Assembly (NCBI GenBank): GCA_034189725.1
Contig: JAXHUK010000061.1
Span: 1-9,572 of the forward strand
Length of the DNA stretch: 9,572 nucleotides
From: JAXHUK01 sp034189725
GTDB lineage: Bacteria > Chloroflexota > Dehalococcoidia > SZUA-161
Reading direction: 5' to 3'
Part shown: positions 1-5,350 of the stretch, piece after piece
Position numbering within the stretch: position 1 is the first letter of the stretch
How the letters are laid out: every line of letters starts with the position of its first letter
Notes under the pieces: generated by a model
Told to the model about the DNA's origin: nothing
Seen by the model: only the letters and a program-made list of their open reading frames with translations
Database searches by the model: none
Program-made: the position numbers and the translations under genes

Positions 1-1
1 G

Positions 2-526
2 CCGAATCCTGGGCACCGCGCCCTGGCGGAACTCGAGAGACTGGGATTGCTCAAGTGCGTTATTACGCAGAACATGGATGGTCTGCATCCCAAAGCGGGG
101 AGCCGGAACGTAGTAGAGTATCATGGCAGCGTTCATAAGCTGAGATGTCCCGCGTGCGGCTCGCGATATACACTCGATGAAGTGTCTTTTAGGGAATTGC
201 CGCCTCGTTGCACGTGCGGCGGTGCGATGAAATATGATGTTGTGCATTTCAAGGAGCCGATTCCCTTCGATGTGATGGAACGATCTGAGAGGGAAGCACT
301 GGAATGCGACCTGATGCTCATATGTGGGACGTCGGCTGTTGTGTATCCGTTTGCCAACCTGCCGCGGGTGGGGAAAATGGGCCTTGGGCCGAGTGCCAGG
401 ATAATAGAGATAAATGCAGAGCCAACGCCGCTCACGCGTGAGGGCGTTTCTGATTACTTCATTCAGGGAAAAACCGGCGAGATACTGCCTCAAATAGTGA
501 AAAAAGTGACGGATAGGCTGACCTGA
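2..526 (+). CDS. Sir2-family NAD-dependent protein deacylase (5'-truncated by window edge)
   Basis: The reading frame is open from base 2, so the gene begins upstream; 174 C-terminal codons are visible. An internal TTG at 47 is not the real start, because the preceding residues (PNPGHRALAELERLG) are normal sirtuin sequence. Visible motifs, numbered from base 2: TQNMDGLH (22-29), the catalytic His in YHGS (H41), a zinc site made of CPAC (C49, C52) and CTC (C70, C72), the NAD-binding GTSAVVYP segment, and IIEIN near the end. Sirtuins remove acyl groups from lysine using NAD+, giving nicotinamide and O-acyl-ADP-ribose, in the cytoplasm. Two small oddities: the second zinc pair is C-x-C rather than the commoner C-x2-C, and the usual VVxFGE is VVHFKE. 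A short GATAT-TCG-ATATC dyad overlaps the stop. Next to it lie Mut7-C and AcuC-like genes, so protein acetylation control is a likely role. The family is certain; the substrate is unknown. Confidence 0.93.
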   Translation, partial: PNPGHRALAELERLGLLKCVITQNMDGLHPKAGSRNVVEYHGSVHKLRCPACGSRYTLDEVSFRELPPRCTCGGAMKYDVVHFKEPIPFDVMERSEREALECDLMLICGTSAVVYPFANLPRVGKMGLGPSARIIEINAEPTPLTREGVSDYFIQGKTGEILPQIVKKVTDRLT

Positions 527-537
527 TATTCGATATC
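525..537 (+). terminator. Weak stem-loop at the end of the Sir2 gene
   Basis: GATAT (525-529) and ATATC (533-537) can pair around the loop TCG and overlap the TGA stop. A T-rich tract (about 549-566) follows only after a dozen bases. The stem is short and AT-rich, so efficient termination is doubtful; it may only be a chance dyad. Confidence 0.2.
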
Positions 538-619
538 TCCGCGGGGTCTGTGATTTACATTTTTGTTTTGGGACTAGCAGTATGTCTCTGTTCGATTGGG
601 ATAACTCAAGGAGCTTTTG

Positions 620-628
620 TGTTAGAAT
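620..628 (+). promoter_or_regulatory. Extended -10 promoter directly upstream of the Mut7-C gene
   Basis: The sequence TGTTAGAAT (620-628) is an extended -10 element, TGn followed by TAGAAT (one mismatch to TATAAT). It lies inside the longer word TTGTGTTAGAAT. No good -35 hexamer is present at the normal distance; TTGGGA at 596-601 is 21 nt away. Extended -10 promoters often do without a strong -35. The expected +1 is about base 635, which is the A of the ATG, so the mRNA may be leaderless. Confidence 0.5.
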
Positions 629-634
629 CCTGGT

Positions 635-1105
635 ATGAGGCTTATCGCTGACTCCAATGTGGGCAGGTTAGCTAGGTGGCTCCGGATTGCGGGCTTCGAC
701 ACCTTGTTCGTCAGGGGTATCGATGATAACAGGCTGGTTCGCCTTGCTCTCGATGAGGGCAGGGTGCTGCTTACCAGGGACACCGAGATTCTGAAAAGGC
801 GTCTGGTCACCAGTGGCCGGTTAAGGGTGATATTGATAGAGGATGATGAGGTAAAGGCTCAGTTACAACAGGTGCTGATCACGCTTGGCCTGATGGATAA
901 ACTGAGACCGTTTTCTCTCTGCGTTGAGTGCAATGAACACCTCTTGCCCAGGGAGAGGGAGGAGGTCGAGGAACTGGTGCCGCCTTATGTTTTTCAAACA
1001 CAGACTCAGTTTGTGCAATGTCCTGTTTGCCGGCGCATCTATTGGCGAGGGACTCATTGGGAACGGATGTGTAGAGAGCTTGAGGAACTGAGAGGTTCGA
1101 TTTGA
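635..1105 (+). CDS. Mut7-C RNase domain protein (PIN-like, with C-terminal zinc ribbon)
   Basis: This 156-residue protein matches the Mut7-C RNase family (formerly DUF82) over its whole length. The N-terminal half is PIN-like, with D6 in RLIADSNVGRLARWLR, acidic D30/D31, and LLTRD with D49. The C-terminal half is a zinc ribbon with C96/C99 (CVEC) and C129/C132 (CPVC), followed by the family signature RIYWRGTHWERM. The family is named after the C-terminal domain of the animal exonuclease Mut-7 and is predicted to cleave RNA; bacterial members are poorly characterised and their targets unknown. The start is ATG 635: the frame is closed by TAG at 623-625, and no earlier start exists. The AAGGAG at 608-613 is 21 nt away, too far to be its ribosome-binding site, so translation may be leaderless. 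The stop overlaps the next gene by 4 nt, implying co-transcription and translational coupling. Confidence 0.9.
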   Translation: MRLIADSNVGRLARWLRIAGFDTLFVRGIDDNRLVRLALDEGRVLLTRDTEILKRRLVTSGRLRVILIEDDEVKAQLQQVLITLGLMDKLRPFSLCVECNEHLLPREREEVEELVPPYVFQTQTQFVQCPVCRRIYWRGTHWERMCRELEELRGSI

Positions 1106-2223
1106 GAAAAGCGGCGTTTTTATATAGTGAGGGATTGTCACGGCGCAGTAATAAAGAAAAAGAGTTGCCTCCACCGACGCGTTTGCAGTACACATATGAG
1201 CTATTGATGTCATATCATGCCTTTGACTCACCGGATTCGATGGTAGTGGAACCTGAGACTGCTGATGAAGCATCGTTGCTTACCTTCCACACCGGGGAGT
1301 ATGTGGCAGCGGTGAGAAGCTTCAGCAACGGTGAGAAAACATATAATCCCGCTCGTTTCAATTTCAGCGATTTCGGCGATAACCAGATTTACCCGGGCAT
1401 GTATGAGTTCGTCGCTCTATCGGTGGGTGCTTCTTTGCAGGCGGCGAAAATGGTGTCCTCCGGTGAGTTCGATGTCGCATTCAATTGCTCTGGAGGTTTA
1501 CACCATGCAGCGCCTGATTATGCCTCCGGTTTCTGTGTGTTCAACGATATTGTGGTGGCTATAAACTATCTGCTGGCTCAGGGATTGAGGGTGGTTTACA
1601 TTGATATCGATGCCCATCACGGAGATGGGGTGCAGGATGCTTTCTATGCTACTGATAGGGTGCTCACAATAAGCATTCATGAGTCCGGTATGCATCTTTT
1701 TCCCGGCACCGGCGATGTTTCAGAGGTGGGAAAGGGTGCTGGCACGGGATTCTCTGTAAATGTACCACTTGCCTTATTCACAGACGATGAGACATATCTA
1801 TGGGCATTTGATCAGGTTGTCCCCCGGCTGGTCGATGCCTTCGAACCGGATATTGTAGTAAGTCAGCTTGGCAGTGATACCCATTATCTTGATCCTCTGA
1901 CGCATCTTTGTCTCACCAGTGAAGGCTATACGGGGTTGATAAGCAGGATACGCCAGATAGCGCCGAGGTGGGTGGCGGTAGGGGGTGGTGGCTACGAGAC
2001 GAGTGTGGTGCTCAGGCTTTGGGCCTTAGCGTACGGCATTATGGCAGGGAAGGATTGGCCTGATGAGATACCGCAGGATTTCCGAGAGCGCTACGGTGTG
2101 ACCAGGCTGAGGGATACGGAAAAGCCTAAGCTGGACGATAGTATGAGGGCTCGAGCCCGACGCTTCGCCAAAGAGAGCGTGGCAGGCGTGCAGAAGCTGG
2201 TATTTCCCCATCACAGGCTGTAA
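1102..2223 (+). CDS. AcuC/HDAC-family Zn-dependent deacetylase
   Basis: A 373-residue class I-like histone-deacetylase fold, close in length and layout to bacterial AcuC proteins. It has every expected catalytic element: the tandem His pair in GGLHHA (H134, H135), zinc ligands D170 and H172 in YIDIDAHHGDG, the third zinc ligand D259 in QLGSDT, and the transition-state Tyr Y298 after the GGGG loop. It should hydrolyse acetyl-lysine (or possibly an acetylpolyamine) in the cytoplasm. AcuC of Bacillus deacetylates acetyl-CoA synthetase. The N-terminus (RKAAFLYSEGLSR) and the VVEPETADEASLLTFH segment favour AcuC over polyamine deacetylases. The start is TTG 1102, overlapping the upstream stop as TTGA, with AGAGG at 1091-1095 as ribosome-binding site. 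An in-frame ATG further in would remove the conserved N-terminal strand. The nearby Sir2 gene supplies a second, mechanistically unrelated deacylase. Family assignment is strong; the substrate is inferred. Confidence 0.92.
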   Translation: MRKAAFLYSEGLSRRSNKEKELPPPTRLQYTYELLMSYHAFDSPDSMVVEPETADEASLLTFHTGEYVAAVRSFSNGEKTYNPARFNFSDFGDNQIYPGMYEFVALSVGASLQAAKMVSSGEFDVAFNCSGGLHHAAPDYASGFCVFNDIVVAINYLLAQGLRVVYIDIDAHHGDGVQDAFYATDRVLTISIHESGMHLFPGTGDVSEVGKGAGTGFSVNVPLALFTDDETYLWAFDQVVPRLVDAFEPDIVVSQLGSDTHYLDPLTHLCLTSEGYTGLISRIRQIAPRWVAVGGGGYETSVVLRLWALAYGIMAGKDWPDEIPQDFRERYGVTRLRDTEKPKLDDSMRARARRFAKESVAGVQKLVFPHHRL

Positions 2224-2487
2224 ATGGGCAACCCGCCCCCGCATTTCCATACCAAAAAAGCTCAGATGTTACTGAAACTTCATTTGACAGGCGGCCGAGG
2301 CTGGAGTTTCACGGATGATCACATCAGATTCGTGGCTACTCTGAGAACGAGCTGCCAGCTCCTGAAAATATGTTCTGATGTATTGACAAAGGCTGCGCTA
2401 TGAGAGTACACTTGACCCCACGAGGATAAGGTTAGTAAAAGAACATCGTAAAAAGGCATGCGAAGTTCAAAGCTAATGGAGGGAAAA
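2224..2487. other. Intergenic region with the hydrolase promoter
   Basis: About 260 nt separate the AcuC-like stop from the hydrolase start. A weak imperfect dyad (AAATGGG against CCgCATTT, about 2222-2252) follows the stop but has no T-tract, so I do not call a terminator. The right end carries a good promoter (see 2383-2412). I see no RNA gene or coding sequence here. Confidence 0.4.
2383..2412 (+). promoter_or_regulatory. Sigma70-like promoter of the hydrolase lipoprotein
   Basis: A perfect TTGACA -35 (2383-2388) is followed after 18 nt by TACACT (2407-2412), which matches four of six positions of TATAAT. The predicted transcription start near 2419 gives a leader of about 70 nt before ATG 2488. 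It is the best two-box promoter in the window. Confidence 0.55.
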
Positions 2488-3381
2488 ATGCGTAAAAGAG
2501 TTACTTTCGCCGTATTCATGGTAGCAGCATTGGTTAGTGGTATGGTCGCCGCCTGTGCAACTCCAGAATCTAACCAGAGCGGCGAAGCTGGGGATCAGGA
2601 GATGAGACAGACGGGCAACGCGACATTCGTCCTTGTTCACGGCGCCTATCTCGGTGGTTGGGGCTGGAAAAACGTCACACCTTTGCTTTGTCAGAGGGGT
2701 CACACAGTTTACGCACCGTCATTGACAGGACTTGGTGAACGGGCTCACCTCGGTAGTCCAGACGTCGATCTTGATACGCACATTGAGGATATTGTCAATC
2801 TGCTGATCTGGGAGGACCTGCACGACGTCATTCTTGTCGGCTGGAGCTATGGAGGTATGGTGGTCACGGGCGTTCTTGACCGCGTCCCCGAGCGGGTGGC
2901 ACACGTTGTGTACCTCGATGCTGATGTGCCCTATGACGGTGATACGGCCTTTGACTTTTTCCCAGAGGGAACGGATGTTGTGGCAATGGAGCAGCAAGCC
3001 CAGGAAATGGGCGATGGCTGGAAGACATTCACTGACAGTGCCTCGGAAATCGAGTTCTTTTTGGCGGCGTGGATTCCCGACGATGAAATGCGGCGCTGGG
3101 CTGCTGAAAGAATGGCCTGGAGCACGCAGCCGTTCAGTACATTAAATCAGCCCATCAGTCTTTCGAATCCCGCGGCTGATACCGTGTCCAAAACGTATAT
3201 CCGCTGTCCACTCGATGGCGAGTTTTTAGCGAATGTGTACGATCCGATCGTTGATCGAGTTCGTGATGATCCGCTCTGGAATGTTATCGAGTTGTCCTCG
3301 AATCATATGGCGCCGATTGCCAATCCAGACTTAGTGGCGGAGGCCCTTCTCGGAGTTCTTGATAGCCTGGAAGAAGAATGA
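2488..3381 (+). CDS. Alpha/beta-hydrolase lipoprotein (esterase / hydroxynitrile-lyase-like fold)
   Basis: A 297-residue exported hydrolase. A signal peptide (RKR, then a hydrophobic stretch) ends in the lipobox VAAC at C23, so the protein should be lipid-anchored on the outer face of the membrane. After a short polar linker comes a complete alpha/beta-hydrolase domain: oxyanion motif HGAYLGGWGW (from H51), the APSLTGLGERAHL segment, nucleophile S120 in GWSYGG, probable acid D243 in CPLDGEF, and His H273 in SNHMAP. These motifs resemble the plant methylesterase/hydroxynitrile lyase and bacterial EstC group, so a small ester is a reasonable substrate, but specificity cannot be read from sequence. 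I chose ATG 2488 because GGAGGG at 2478-2483 sits just upstream and it gives a compact signal peptide; the longer frame from ATG 2458 lacks a ribosome-binding site. It appears to be a single-gene unit with its own promoter. Confidence 0.88.
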   Translation: MRKRVTFAVFMVAALVSGMVAACATPESNQSGEAGDQEMRQTGNATFVLVHGAYLGGWGWKNVTPLLCQRGHTVYAPSLTGLGERAHLGSPDVDLDTHIEDIVNLLIWEDLHDVILVGWSYGGMVVTGVLDRVPERVAHVVYLDADVPYDGDTAFDFFPEGTDVVAMEQQAQEMGDGWKTFTDSASEIEFFLAAWIPDDEMRRWAAERMAWSTQPFSTLNQPISLSNPAADTVSKTYIRCPLDGEFLANVYDPIVDRVRDDPLWNVIELSSNHMAPIANPDLVAEALLGVLDSLEEE

Positions 3382-3440
3382 CGCTGTGGGGTAAGCGAGC
3401 ACAGCAAGTTTCGCTTCTAACCTAAGGCTGCATTCCGAAT

Positions 3441-3478
3441 TCCGAAAGATTTTAGAACCGGTTCAGGGCAGGTTCGGA
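3441..3478. repeat. Symmetrical nested dyad centred on GAACCGGTTC
   Basis: GAACCGGTTC (3455-3464) is a perfect 10-bp palindrome. TCCGAA (3441-3446) and its reverse complement TTCGGA (3473-3478) flank it at exactly 8 nt on each side, so both dyads share one centre. A second TTCCGAA lies immediately upstream (3433-3439). The arrangement fits an operator for a dimeric or tetrameric regulator, or an RNA stem at the 3' end of the hydrolase mRNA. It could also be chance. Confidence 0.4.
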
Positions 3479-3506
3479 CAAATGGTATCGCCATCCTGAG
3501 AGTCCG

Positions 3507-3573
3507 CAGCCAGGTATGCCCGGGATTTCTACAGAGGGCGTAGAATCGCCAGCTGAGACCGGCAGCCTGGCTG
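3507..3573 (+). ncRNA. Candidate structured RNA / cruciform element
   Basis: The outer arms CAGCCAGG (3507-3514) and CCTGGCTG (3566-3573) are a perfect 8-bp inverted repeat. Inside them, GCC-C-GG (3518-3523) can pair with CCGGC (3559-3563) with one bulge. TTCTAC (3527-3532) pairs perfectly with GTAGAA (3540-3545) around a 7-nt loop. Together this folds into one long stem with internal loops. I recognise no known RNA family. It lies between genes, 126 nt after the hydrolase stop, and could be RNA or a mobile-repeat hairpin; the strand is assumed. Confidence 0.3.
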
Positions 3574-3678
3574 TCGATGTTACCCATACAGTTTTGTCAT
3601 TTAGCCCGCACGTAGCACGGTCGTATTATGTGAATTTTTTTTCAGAACAACTATTTACGCGCTGACCCTGTCCAGTTG

Positions 3679-3687
3679 TGGTAAAAT
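3679..3687 (+). promoter_or_regulatory. Extended -10 promoter upstream of the propeller lipoprotein
   Basis: TGGTAAAAT (3679-3687) combines the TGn extension with TAAAAT (five of six positions of TATAAT). The surrounding word TTGTGGTAAAAT closely resembles TTGTGTTAGAAT before the Mut7-C gene. No matching -35 is seen at 16-18 nt. Predicted transcription would begin near 3694 and give the lipoprotein gene a leader of about 245 nt. Confidence 0.4.
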
Positions 3688-3727
3688 GAAACTCGATCTG
3701 ATAAATTACTAAGGAAGCGCTGGTGAA

Positions 3728-3745
3728 ATGAAAGAGCCTGAATGA
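3728..3745 (+). other. Micro-ORF MKEPE in the leader of the propeller gene
   Basis: ATG 3728 opens a five-codon reading frame ending at TGA 3743-3745. AAGGAA (3711-3716) stands 11 nt upstream as a possible ribosome-binding site. It lies downstream of the extended -10 promoter at 3679-3687. It could be a leader peptide, a remnant of a lost gene, or chance. Confidence 0.2.
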
Positions 3746-3760
3746 ATAGTCGATGACAAA

Positions 3761-3787
3761 GAGGAGAGGAGAATTGTTATGAGCTAG
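3761..3787 (+). other. Strong ribosome-binding site in front of a two-codon ORF
   Basis: The purine-rich GAGGAGAGGAG (3761-3771) is followed by ATG 3779, AGC and TAG (3785-3787). A ribosome-binding site this good in front of a start-stop unit is unusual. It may be the decayed start of a former gene, interrupted where the repeat at 3816-3884 begins, or a minimal leader ORF. Confidence 0.3.
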
Positions 3788-3815
3788 GTAGTAAAGGAAC
3801 AACTGAAGATGAAGT

Positions 3816-3884
3816 TTCACCCTCATCCTTCGACAAGCTCAGGACAGATCCCTCGCAGGGCAGAGGGGATAGAGTGAGGGGGAA
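3816..3884. repeat. Hairpin-forming dispersed-type intergenic repeat
   Basis: The ends TTCaCCCTCA (3816-3825) and TGAGGGgGAA (3875-3884) are inverted with one mismatch. An inner dyad, ATCCCTC (3848-3854) against GAGGGGAT (3863-3870), forms a second stem. Between them is the word TTCGACAAGCTCAGGA (3829-3844), which I know as a recurrent intergenic repeat word in several bacterial genomes. It looks like a small non-autonomous palindromic element. Only one clear copy is in the window, so dispersal is inferred. Confidence 0.5.
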
Positions 3885-3938
3885 TCAGGATTTTACGATT
3901 ACTGCTGTGATAGGCCTAGGAATAAAAAGAGGGGTGAT

Positions 3939-5201
3939 ATGAGAAAGGTTCTGTTTATGCTGCTGGTTTCCATTCTGATTATCGGCATTACTGCTGCCGG
4001 TTGTGGGAATGGCGAATCACCTGGTACTGCAACTCCAACGCAAACGCAAACGCCACTGCCATCGCCGACGCCTGTAGCGACGTTGACACCTACGGCGACT
4101 CCCGATGGATCACCGGGAGTGGAATGGGAGAACACATTCGGTGGCTCAGGTGATGAGCGGGGAATGTCTGTCAAGCAGACATCCGATGGAGGATACATCA
4201 TTGCCGGTTGGACACAATCATACGGTGCGGGTGAGTATGATTGCTGGCTCATAAAGACGGATGGAGCGGGGGAAGAACAATGGAGCAACACATTCGGTGG
4301 GCCGGACAACGATGTTGCGTGGGCAGTACAGCAGACGTCTGACGGTGGTTACATCGTTGGTGGCTGGACCTGGTCGTATGGCGCGGGTGAGGGTGATTTC
4401 TGGCTTGTAAAAACAGATGAAAATGGCGAGGAAGAGTGGAGCAATACTTTCGGTGGCGTTGCTTCTGATGAGGCACACTCTGTACAGCAGACGTCAGATG
4501 GTGGCTACATCCTTGCTGGTGTGACCCGGTCGTATGGCTCAGGTGGGGGTGATTTCTGGCTTGTAAAAACAGACGAAAACGGCGAGGAAGAGTGGAACAA
4601 CACCTTCGGGGGCTTTGGTGGGGAAATTGCGTTTTCTGTACGACAAACGTCAGATGGCGGCTATGTCCTCGTTGGTTGGATGGAGTCCGATGACGAGGGA
4701 ATGGGAGATTCCCTGCTTGTCAAGGCGGATGAGATGGGTGATCAGGAATGGAGTATGGCATTCAGCGGAGCTGCTTTCGATGTGGGAAGGTCTGTTCAAC
4801 AAACGTCAGATGGTGGCTATATCTTTGCCGGGCACACGGAATCATATAGCGCGAGAGAGTACGATTACTGGCTGGTGAAAGTGGACGAGCTTGGTAATGG
4901 CGAGTGGAACAAGGCCTTTGGCGGAACAGATTATGAAGAGGCCTATTTTGTGCAGCAGACATCAGATGATGGCTACATCATTGCTGGTAAGACGAAGTCG
5001 TTTGGCGAAGGGGGATATGATTTCTGGCTGGTGAAAACAGACGAAGAGGGGAATAAAGAGTGGAGCAAGACGTTAGGCGATTTCAGGGAAGATGTGGCAA
5101 ACTCTGTTCAACAGACGTCTGATGGTGGCTATATCGTTGTGGGATGGACAGAATCACAGGGCGCAGGCAAGAAGGATTGCTGGGTTGTCAAGCTGAAGTA
5201 G
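3939..5201 (+). CDS. Lipoprotein with seven-bladed beta-propeller repeats
   Basis: A 420-residue surface lipoprotein. The signal peptide runs to the lipobox TAAGC, with C22 as the lipidated residue. A Thr/Pro-rich stalk (about 26-58) follows. The rest (61-420) is seven tandem repeats of about 52 residues with consensus EWsnTFGG, then QTSDGGYIIAG, then WLVKTDENGEE. Seven repeats of this type predict a closed seven-bladed beta-propeller, related to SBBP/PQQ-like propellers. No catalytic residues are evident, so a binding role outside the cell is likeliest. The last unit ends early (DCWVVKLK), as expected when the first strand completes the final blade. The start ATG 3939 has AGAGGGG at 3928-3934. 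No second gene is tightly linked; the next starts about 150 nt downstream. I cannot name a ligand. Confidence 0.87.
   Translation: MRKVLFMLLVSILIIGITAAGCGNGESPGTATPTQTQTPLPSPTPVATLTPTATPDGSPGVEWENTFGGSGDERGMSVKQTSDGGYIIAGWTQSYGAGEYDCWLIKTDGAGEEQWSNTFGGPDNDVAWAVQQTSDGGYIVGGWTWSYGAGEGDFWLVKTDENGEEEWSNTFGGVASDEAHSVQQTSDGGYILAGVTRSYGSGGGDFWLVKTDENGEEEWNNTFGGFGGEIAFSVRQTSDGGYVLVGWMESDDEGMGDSLLVKADEMGDQEWSMAFSGAAFDVGRSVQQTSDGGYIFAGHTESYSAREYDYWLVKVDELGNGEWNKAFGGTDYEEAYFVQQTSDDGYIIAGKTKSFGEGGYDFWLVKTDEEGNKEWSKTLGDFREDVANSVQQTSDGGYIVVGWTESQGAGKKDCWVVKLK
4119..5198 (+). repeat. Seven tandem 156-bp coding repeats (propeller blades)
   Basis: Each repeat unit is about 156 bp. DNA identity is high in places: the segment beginning GGTGATTTCTGGCTTGTA occurs at 4392 and again at 4548, exactly 156 bp apart, and stays nearly identical for about 50 bp. 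The core encoding QTSDGGY is repeated six times, with a QTSDDGY variant in unit 6. The DNA similarity suggests recent blade duplication or gene conversion within the gene. Confidence 0.8.
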
Positions 5202-5350
5202 AGGTTTGTTAAACTATACATCTCAACCATCGGTTATCCTTTTACGTAGAAAAGTTATAGATAAGGTAACTTTGGTACCATTGACAAACTGGCCGCAATC
5301 ATGTGAGCATAACAGTAGTACGAAACGCTATCCTCGGAGATAGTTTCGGT

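Larger units (their letters stand above)
3382..3938. other. 557-nt gene-free stretch with dyads, a possible RNA structure and a repeat
   Basis: No plausible protein gene lies here on either strand. From left to right it contains: two tandem TTCCGAA heptamers (3433-3446) leading into a symmetrical nested dyad (3441-3478), a large multi-stem inverted repeat (3507-3573), a run of eight T (3635-3642) without a clear preceding stem, an extended -10 promoter (3679-3687), two micro-ORFs with ribosome-binding sites (3728-3745 and 3779-3787), and a hairpin-forming dispersed-type repeat (3816-3884) just before the propeller gene. The mixture could be a regulated leader, or decayed gene debris with inserted repeats. 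Confidence 0.6.

Noticed and set aside
863..1273. Minus-strand open frame of 136 codons
   Set aside because: It lies antisense to the well-supported Mut7-C and AcuC-like genes, has no ribosome-binding site that I can see and no recognisable protein motif.
2222..2252. Terminator after the AcuC-like gene
   Set aside because: The dyad is short with a bulge and there is no T-tract.
3635..3642. Run of eight T as an intrinsic terminator
   Set aside because: I could find no stable stem immediately before it; only 3-bp pairings are available.
3899..4309. Minus-strand open frame of 136 codons opposite the propeller gene start
   Set aside because: Its Val/Gly/Pro bias is produced by the Thr/Pro-rich stalk codons of the + strand gene, and it has no independent support.
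5221..5270. Hairpin between the propeller and peptidase genes (CTTTT against AAAAG)
   Set aside because: The pairing is AT-rich and asymmetrical, too weak to support a terminator or riboswitch.
5281..5313. TTGACA as a -35 for the giant peptidase gene
   Set aside because: The hexamer is perfect but no acceptable -10 lies at 16-18 nt; CATAAC is 21 nt away and poor, so I do not call a promoter.
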